A DNA stretch of 47,052 bases. Source: Pseudomonas sp. LS-2 (GTDB lineage: Bacteria; Pseudomonadota; Gammaproteobacteria; Pseudomonadales; Pseudomonadaceae). Under the pieces are notes generated by a model. It saw nothing but the letters and a program-made list of their open reading frames with translations. It made no database searches and was not told the DNA's origin. Location of the stretch: the NCBI RefSeq assembly GCF_003605735.1, contig NZ_QXTJ01000039.1, positions 457,721 to 504,772 of the forward strand, written 5' to 3'. Numbering within the stretch: position 1 is the first letter of the stretch; every line of letters begins with the position of its first letter. Below, piece by piece: positions 42,897-47,052 of the stretch. Position numbers and translations under genes: made by a program.

Positions 42897-43856
42897 TCAG
42901 GGCAAAAAGATGATCTTCTCCACACCACCCTGATTCACTTCAGCGTAGCGCGCCGGGCCGTCGTTCAGCGAAGACTCGATCAGCCCAGTCGGCAGTGGCA
43001 CTTTCCCTTCATCGAACAACTTCCCGAATTGCTCCAGCATTCGCGCGCAGGCTTCAACGCCATACAGCAGCGAGTTGATGCCCACCACTGAGCCTCCCTT
43101 GCGGTACAACGCCAGCGCTGGCAGTTGCACATGACCGTCGACGGGGGCGGCGATGATGGCGATGCGACCGAATGGCGCCAGCGCCTGAACCGAAGCGGGA
43201 AGCCAGAAGCCTGTGGTGTCGAAGATGACATCCGCGCCGCCGCTGAATACTGCGTTGACTTGAGCGGCGAGGTGTTCCGGCTTGTCGAGCAGAATGGCGT
43301 CGAAACCGCGCTCCTGCAGGGCCTCAAGTTGCTCAGGGCGACGCACGGCAGCCAGTACCTGCGCGCCTCGAACCTTGGCAAGGTTGATCGCGGCATTGCC
43401 GACAGCACCATTGGCACCAATGACTAGCAGACGCGAGTTTGCATCGACCAGGCTGCGCTCCAGTGCATCCCATGCGGTGGTGTAAGGCACACCGAGACTG
43501 GCGGCCTGTACGAAACTCAGAGATTCGGGCTTGAGCGCGATACCCTTGGCCGACAGCGTGATGTAACCGGCATGGGAGCCATTGCGCGTAAACCCGATCT
43601 GATTGCCGGTGCCCCAGACTTCCTGGCCGATGAGTTCCTGCGGGCCTTCAACGACCACACCTGCGAAATCCCGCCCCGGCACTCGTGGCACTGTGGTGTA
43701 GGGGAAGCGCCCGAGTACGTTCTTCACATCGCTGGGGTTCAGACCCGCAGCCTTGATCTGTACCAACACCTCGCCTTCTGCGGGTACCGGGGTCGCAAGC
43801 TCAACGACTTCCAGTGCAGCCAGGTCGCCGGTTCGAGAAAATTGCAGTGCTTTCAT
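42897..43856 (-). CDS. MDR-family NAD(P)H:quinone oxidoreductase / zinc-independent dehydrogenase
   Basis: 319 residues from the ATG at 43856. It has a GroES-like N-terminal domain (VLVQIKAAGLNPSDVKNVLG, VPGRDFAGVV) without zinc-ligand cysteines. A Rossmann domain follows with VIGANGAVGNAAINLAKVRG, and the quinone-reductase-like FDTTGFWLPASVQALAPFGR comes later. By family it reduces quinones or enones with NADPH; the substrate is unknown. It follows the XapX gene on the same strand by 39 nt, and an AraC regulator lies upstream, suggesting a small regulated operon. Confidence 0.88.
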   Translation of the reverse strand: MKALQFSRTGDLAALEVVELATPVPAEGEVLVQIKAAGLNPSDVKNVLGRFPYTTVPRVPGRDFAGVVVEGPQELIGQEVWGTGNQIGFTRNGSHAGYITLSAKGIALKPESLSFVQAASLGVPYTTAWDALERSLVDANSRLLVIGANGAVGNAAINLAKVRGAQVLAAVRRPEQLEALQERGFDAILLDKPEHLAAQVNAVFSGGADVIFDTTGFWLPASVQALAPFGRIAIIAAPVDGHVQLPALALYRKGGSVVGINSLLYGVEACARMLEQFGKLFDEGKVPLPTGLIESSLNDGPARYAEVNQGGVEKIIFLP

Positions 43857-43895
43857 GGGGTTCAACTTCCAGAGTTGTAAACGGAATTGGCTCGA

Positions 43896-44069
43896 TCAGG
43901 ACATCAGGTTGGCGAACAGCTGTCGGCCCATTGGCCATAGCTGTTCGCCGGCCTGCATGCCGAGCAGACCTACCAGCGCGATCAGTGGCGGCGCTGGCGA
44001 GCGGAAGTCCAAAGCGCCGTAAAGCAGACCAACGGCGATACCGATTGCGAGTGAGAGGATGTAGCTCAT
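43896..44069 (-). CDS. XapX domain protein
   Basis: 57-residue membrane protein (ATG at 44069, AGTTCATC upstream). It has two hydrophobic segments: SYILSLAIGIAVGLLYGALD and PPLIALVGLLGMQAGEQLWP. The central pattern GLLYGALDFRSPAPPLIALVGLLGMQAG is the XapX/DUF1427 signature. The biochemical role is unknown; members often accompany small oxidoreductases or hydrolases. It is transcribed ahead of the MDR oxidoreductase. Confidence 0.85.
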   Translation of the reverse strand: MSYILSLAIGIAVGLLYGALDFRSPAPPLIALVGLLGMQAGEQLWPMGRQLFANLMS

Positions 44070-44231
44070 GATGAACTCCGGTGCATTGCGTCGTGCGGCG
44101 CGATGGCGGCACGGCGATGTTTAGCGATGTACGGAGTGTAGGGACGGGCCAGAAAAGCTACCGGCCAAGTACTTCTGATTTTCGGACAGTCACAACTTTG
44201 CTGACACCGCCAATATGCCGATCAACGCCGC

Positions 44232-44299
44232 TGTAGCAGCACGGCTTGCCGGCGGTGACATTCTAGAGATCGCTTCCGCCGGCAAGCCGGACTGCTACA
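44232..44299. repeat. REP element (GCACGGCTTGCCGGCGG type)
   Basis: TGTAGCAGCACGGCTTGCCG and CGGCAAGCCGGACTGCTACA arms. It lies between the AraC gene and the XapX operon. Confidence 0.85.
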
Positions 44300-44313
44300 G
44301 ATCAGCGACGGTC

Positions 44314-45090
44314 TCAGCCAGCTTGCTCGCCAAGCGGATATTGCGAGGGCGCCATGCCCAGCTCGCGGCGGAACATGTCGCTGAAACTGCTGGGGGAATA
44401 CCCCATCGACCGGGCAATCACGCTGACCGGAACTCCCTGAATGATTTCAGCCACCGCCGTCGCCAATTGCACTTGCCGCCGCCACTCGGCGAACCCCATG
44501 CCCAGCACGGCCTGAAACAGACGGGAGAGCGTTCGCACACTGGCCCCGGCATTTTCCGCGTGCTGCTCGAAAGGCACGTCGATGGAGGGCTCGATCATCA
44601 CCGCCTGACAAACGTTCATCAGGCGACGATCACTGTCATCGGGCATCGGCACCTTGAGCAGCGAACGCTTGGCTTTCTTGAGTTCGAGCAAGGCAAGGCT
44701 GACCAGGGCACTGTAGTAGTCCGAGTCCTTATCCTGTTCGGCTACCAGATTGATGATCAATTCGCGCAACAGCCGCGCGACTTCAAAGACCTGAACCGTG
44801 CCTTCCAGTGTCTGCGCCAGCGCCGGGCGAAGGTAGATGTTGCGCATCTCCAGATCCGACACCACACGGATGCCATGAGGCACACCGGGCGGCAGCCACA
44901 GCGCACGCTGGGGCGGGACCACCAACGCCTCGTTCGGCGTCTCGACCCACATCACACCCGACATCGCATACAACACCTGCCCCCAGTCATGCTCATGGGG
45001 CTCGATGTACAAACCACGCGGGTACGTCCGTGACAACGGCTGCACCGGGACGGCGATATCGGAGAGGTCAGGTGGAGCGGCGAGGGCCAT
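44314..45090 (-). CDS. AraC-family transcriptional regulator with N-terminal cupin
   Basis: 258 residues. The N-terminal cupin-like ligand domain contains PHEHDWGQVLYAMSGVMWVETP and LWLPPGVPHGIRV, with His residues placed as in metal or ligand cupins. The C-terminal double helix-turn-helix (residues about 160-255) contains ASVRTLSRLFQAVLGMGFAEWRRQVQL and VIARSMGYSPSSFSDMFRRELGMAPSQY. It lies upstream of the XapX-oxidoreductase pair on the same strand and probably controls it. Confidence 0.9.
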   Translation of the reverse strand: MALAAPPDLSDIAVPVQPLSRTYPRGLYIEPHEHDWGQVLYAMSGVMWVETPNEALVVPPQRALWLPPGVPHGIRVVSDLEMRNIYLRPALAQTLEGTVQVFEVARLLRELIINLVAEQDKDSDYYSALVSLALLELKKAKRSLLKVPMPDDSDRRLMNVCQAVMIEPSIDVPFEQHAENAGASVRTLSRLFQAVLGMGFAEWRRQVQLATAVAEIIQGVPVSVIARSMGYSPSSFSDMFRRELGMAPSQYPLGEQAG

Positions 45091-45159
45091 GAGGTGTGAT
45101 CGATGAGGGTTAATGCGGCAATGTTAACCATGACGCCAAAGGTGCGCCAGAAACGTTAT

Positions 45160-45612
45160 TCATGCACAGTTTAATAACGCCGCCGTGTCGCCGACCCAAC
45201 GAGATTGTCGGCGCGTTATATCAGGTGACTGCAGCACACATCTGAGTACGGCACAAAATAGCGAGGCAGAAAGACTCTGGTTCATCAGGCGTTTGCGACC
45301 GCTTTTCACATGAATAGCCAGATCGTCGCAATCCAACGTTTCGACACTGCTGAACTCGACCCAGCTTTGCAGCGGCAGATTGTCACCCGGAATACCGACG
45401 TAGTAACCCGCACGTGGTGGCCCGAGAAAGCACGCAGGGTTCTCGACAAGTCCATGGGACTTGGAAGTGAAGACAGCCGTCACCAAATCGCTCGATCCAG
45501 AATCAACGGCCAGTACCAGCACGAACTTGCGTTTGCACTCACCGGTCACGTTATCGAAGTAATAACAGTCATCACGCCAAATCTGCCCTTCGACAGCCGT
45601 CACCTTGCTCAT
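45160..45612 (-). CDS. Putative toxin paired with a Panacea antitoxin
   Basis: 150 residues whose ATG overlaps the stop of the upstream Panacea gene by 4 nt. The N-terminal part, VEGQIWRDDCYYFDNVTGECKRKFVLVLAVDSGSSDLVTAVFTS, has the layout of MazF/PemK-type SH3-like barrels (GxIW...kRkfVLVL). The later SWVEFSSVETLDCDDL could be the matching barrel strand region. The similarity is weak, so the toxin class is inference. Position downstream of, and coupled to, a Panacea-domain gene is the main argument for a toxin. Confidence 0.6.
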   Translation of the reverse strand: MSKVTAVEGQIWRDDCYYFDNVTGECKRKFVLVLAVDSGSSDLVTAVFTSKSHGLVENPACFLGPPRAGYYVGIPGDNLPLQSWVEFSSVETLDCDDLAIHVKSGRKRLMNQSLSASLFCAVLRCVLQSPDITRRQSRWVGDTAALLNCA

Positions 45613-46196
45613 CCGGCACCCGCGTTGATTCGCGCAGCTTCCAGAGCCGATTGATACATCGCCTGCTGAGACGCCACTTTCAGAAAACCTTCGCGATCCA
45701 GCGCATCGTCAGTAATCGACAGAGCGTAAGGGATAACTTCATGACTGCCGCGCCCGTCCTGCCAGACCTTGTCCCACGCACCATTCTGCTCGTGGGTAAC
45801 ATCGATCATGCGTGGTGAATAAGTGGTTTTATAGCGATCAGCCAACGCTTGCATGATCGAAAGCTGTCGTTGCGAAAAGTCATCGGAATCGAATTCAACT
45901 CCAGGGAGGACCTCGACCTGCATCCGATCAAAGTCAAGGACACGCCGGGGAACAATCCGTACGGCCTGCGCAAGGTCCGGCCCCAAGTCTTCCCACTCTT
46001 CCATAAGATCCACCGGCACGGGGCCGAATTTCCAGGCTTGATACTCAAAGCCCGTAACACTCTTGCCGGTCTGTTTGAAATGTTCGAAATCAAGCAGATA
46101 AAGCAGCTTGAACAGCTTTATCTTTCCGCAACAATCAGTGTTCTCCGCGAAGAAGACGATGGCATTAATCAGGCGGTTGCGAGTGGCTTTGGACAT
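45609..46196 (-). CDS. Panacea-domain (DUF4065/SocA-like) antitoxin
   Basis: 195 residues from the ATG at 46196; 32 upstream in-frame codons look noncoding. The Panacea signature is clear: NRLINAIVFFAENTDCCGKIKLFKLLYLLDFEHFKQTGKSVTGFEYQAWKFGPVPVDLMEEW. The linker and the domain end near SQRQLSIMQALADRYKTTYSPRMIDVTHEQNGAWDKVW. Panacea proteins act as antitoxins for many unrelated toxin folds, and the variable C-terminus (residues about 150-195) usually sets partner choice. The gene overlaps the next by 4 nt in the normal antitoxin-first order. Confidence 0.85.
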   Translation of the reverse strand: MSKATRNRLINAIVFFAENTDCCGKIKLFKLLYLLDFEHFKQTGKSVTGFEYQAWKFGPVPVDLMEEWEDLGPDLAQAVRIVPRRVLDFDRMQVEVLPGVEFDSDDFSQRQLSIMQALADRYKTTYSPRMIDVTHEQNGAWDKVWQDGRGSHEVIPYALSITDDALDREGFLKVASQQAMYQSALEAARINAGAG

Positions 46197-46330
46197 GGGC
46201 GTTGGTTTCGGTCCCGGAAAATCTGGAGCATAGACGCTGAGAGCGCATTGTACTCCCATCAAAAGCCGTAGCAGGCAATAGCCCAATACCACCTATGAAG
46301 AAAATTTCCGCGGATCTGGTCCCACTTCAA

Positions 46331-46369
46331 AACCAGAACGCCCCGGTCTCTCGACCGGGGCGTTCTTTT
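46331..46369. terminator. Bidirectional Rho-independent terminator
   Basis: AGAACGCCCCGGTC and GACCGGGGCGTTCT form a perfect 14-bp stem with a 4-nt loop. T-rich tails follow in both directions (CTTTT on plus, GGTTTT on minus). It lies 28 nt after the porin stop codon. Confidence 0.88.
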
Positions 46370-46397
46370 GCAGCGTCAGCTCAACAGCCGTTCAACA

Positions 46398-47052
46398 TCA
46401 GAAAACGTTGATCGGGTAGTCGATGAAGATACGGGTTTCGTTACCGCCGACGTTGTAGTTATCCACATCGTTGGAAACGCGCAGCCAGGAGTTGCGCAGA
46501 CGCAGGGACAGGTCTTTCGCCGGGCCGCTCTGGACGACGTAGCTCAGTTGGCTGAACAGCTCGCGCTCTTCGCCACGGCCACGGTCGGAACCGTCGTCGA
46601 TGTTGTCGCCGCGCACATAAGCCACTTTGTAGCTCAGGCCGGGAGTGACGACGGTGGCCAGGTTCACACCGTAGCCCACTTGCCAGGACCGCTCGTCCTT
46701 GCCGTTGAAGTCGGACCAGTAGGAGTTGGCCAGGTAGATGGTGTTACCGCCATCGCTGAAACCACCGTTATTGCGATAGCCGCCGTAGTTGTAGCCGGTT
46801 TCGCCGGTGCTGCGCTGGTGCGCAATGGTGAAGGAGTGGATGCCAACGGCCCAAGTGGCGGCCAGGCTCCAGATCTTGTTATCGCGGGCGTCGTCGACAG
46901 CGACTTCTTTGTCCAGCTTGGTCTTGTAGCCGTTGAAGTCGAACGTCAGCGACTGATCTTGCGGCAGGGCCCAGACGTAGTTCAGGTTCACGTACTGCTT
47001 TTTCAGCGTGTCTTCGTCGTCGGAGGCGTAGAACGCGCCGCTCAGAGCGTCG
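46398..47052 (-). CDS. OprD-family outer-membrane porin, 3' part only
   Basis: The reading frame is open from the right window edge to the stop at 46398, so about 217 C-terminal residues are present and the 5' end is outside. Alternating beta strands and the terminal YPINVF with final Phe are outer-membrane barrel features. OprD-like pieces include YVNLNYVWALPQDQSLTFDF, WSLAATWAVGIHSFTIAHQRSTG, ERSWQVGYGVNLA and GLSYKVAYVRGDNID. The family takes up small nutrients such as basic amino acids or organic acids. The subgroup cannot be fixed from this fragment. A strong terminator follows. Confidence 0.9.
   Translation of the reverse strand, partial: DALSGAFYASDDEDTLKKQYVNLNYVWALPQDQSLTFDFNGYKTKLDKEVAVDDARDNKIWSLAATWAVGIHSFTIAHQRSTGETGYNYGGYRNNGGFSDGGNTIYLANSYWSDFNGKDERSWQVGYGVNLATVVTPGLSYKVAYVRGDNIDDGSDRGRGEERELFSQLSYVVQSGPAKDLSLRLRNSWLRVSNDVDNYNVGGNETRIFIDYPINVF

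Overview
The window is chromosomal DNA of a fluorescent pseudomonad, most likely of the Pseudomonas syringae complex. The evidence is the conserved run gpmI - EnvC-like activator - ctpA - YibQ-like deacetylase, the order hisB-hisH-DUF2164-hisA-hisF, the mutY-yggX pair, a DUF6124/DUF3077 protein, an OprD-type porin, and many REP-type inverted repeats between genes. The genus call is strong. The species-group call is inference.

Core region, 1-26 kb. This holds phosphoglycerate mutase and a three-gene cell-envelope group (EnvC-like murein hydrolase activator, S41 protease CtpA, YibQ-like deacetylase). Next come a periplasmic solute-binding protein, a secreted S1 serine protease, the histidine operon, an OFA-type MFS carrier, an AsmA protein, mutY and yggX. 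tRNA-Phe has a clear promoter and terminator and is followed by two small genes sharing a basic N-terminus. Then come a cytochrome b561, an StbD/StbE-like toxin-antitoxin pair, a GabP-type permease, a complete polar amino acid ABC transporter and a METTL25/RRNAD1-like methyltransferase.

Genomic island, about 26.14-34.03 kb. A tRNA-Thr(TGT) gene ends in a 61-bp segment (tRNA 3' end plus terminator) that recurs with three mismatches 7.8 kb downstream, as expected for attL/attR of an element integrated at the tRNA. Inside are: (i) a small colicin-E3-like ribonuclease gene interrupted by an in-frame amber codon, followed closely by an uncharacterised 103-residue protein and an ImmA/IrrE metallopeptidase; (ii) a tyrosine recombinase gene also interrupted by one in-frame amber codon; (iii) a truncated integrase-associated ORF; (iv) an AT-rich cargo block with a Cys-containing small protein, two overlapping PD-(D/E)XK nuclease-like ORFs and a 556-residue P-loop ATPase. 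This is the most likely place for an undescribed defence or conflict system.

Region 34-47 kb. Beyond the island lie an Xre-type regulator and a DUF6124 protein. A same-strand catabolic set follows (LysR, type III CoA-transferase, HMG-CoA-lyase-like enzyme, MFS carrier) that could import, activate and cleave a branched dicarboxylic acid. After that come a second solute-binding protein, a large imperfect palindrome, and an AraC regulator with an XapX protein and an MDR oxidoreductase. A Panacea-domain antitoxin overlaps a putative toxin gene by 4 nt. The 3' part of an OprD-family porin gene runs off the right edge.

All calls come from reading the sequence and from memory of protein families. 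No database search was run.
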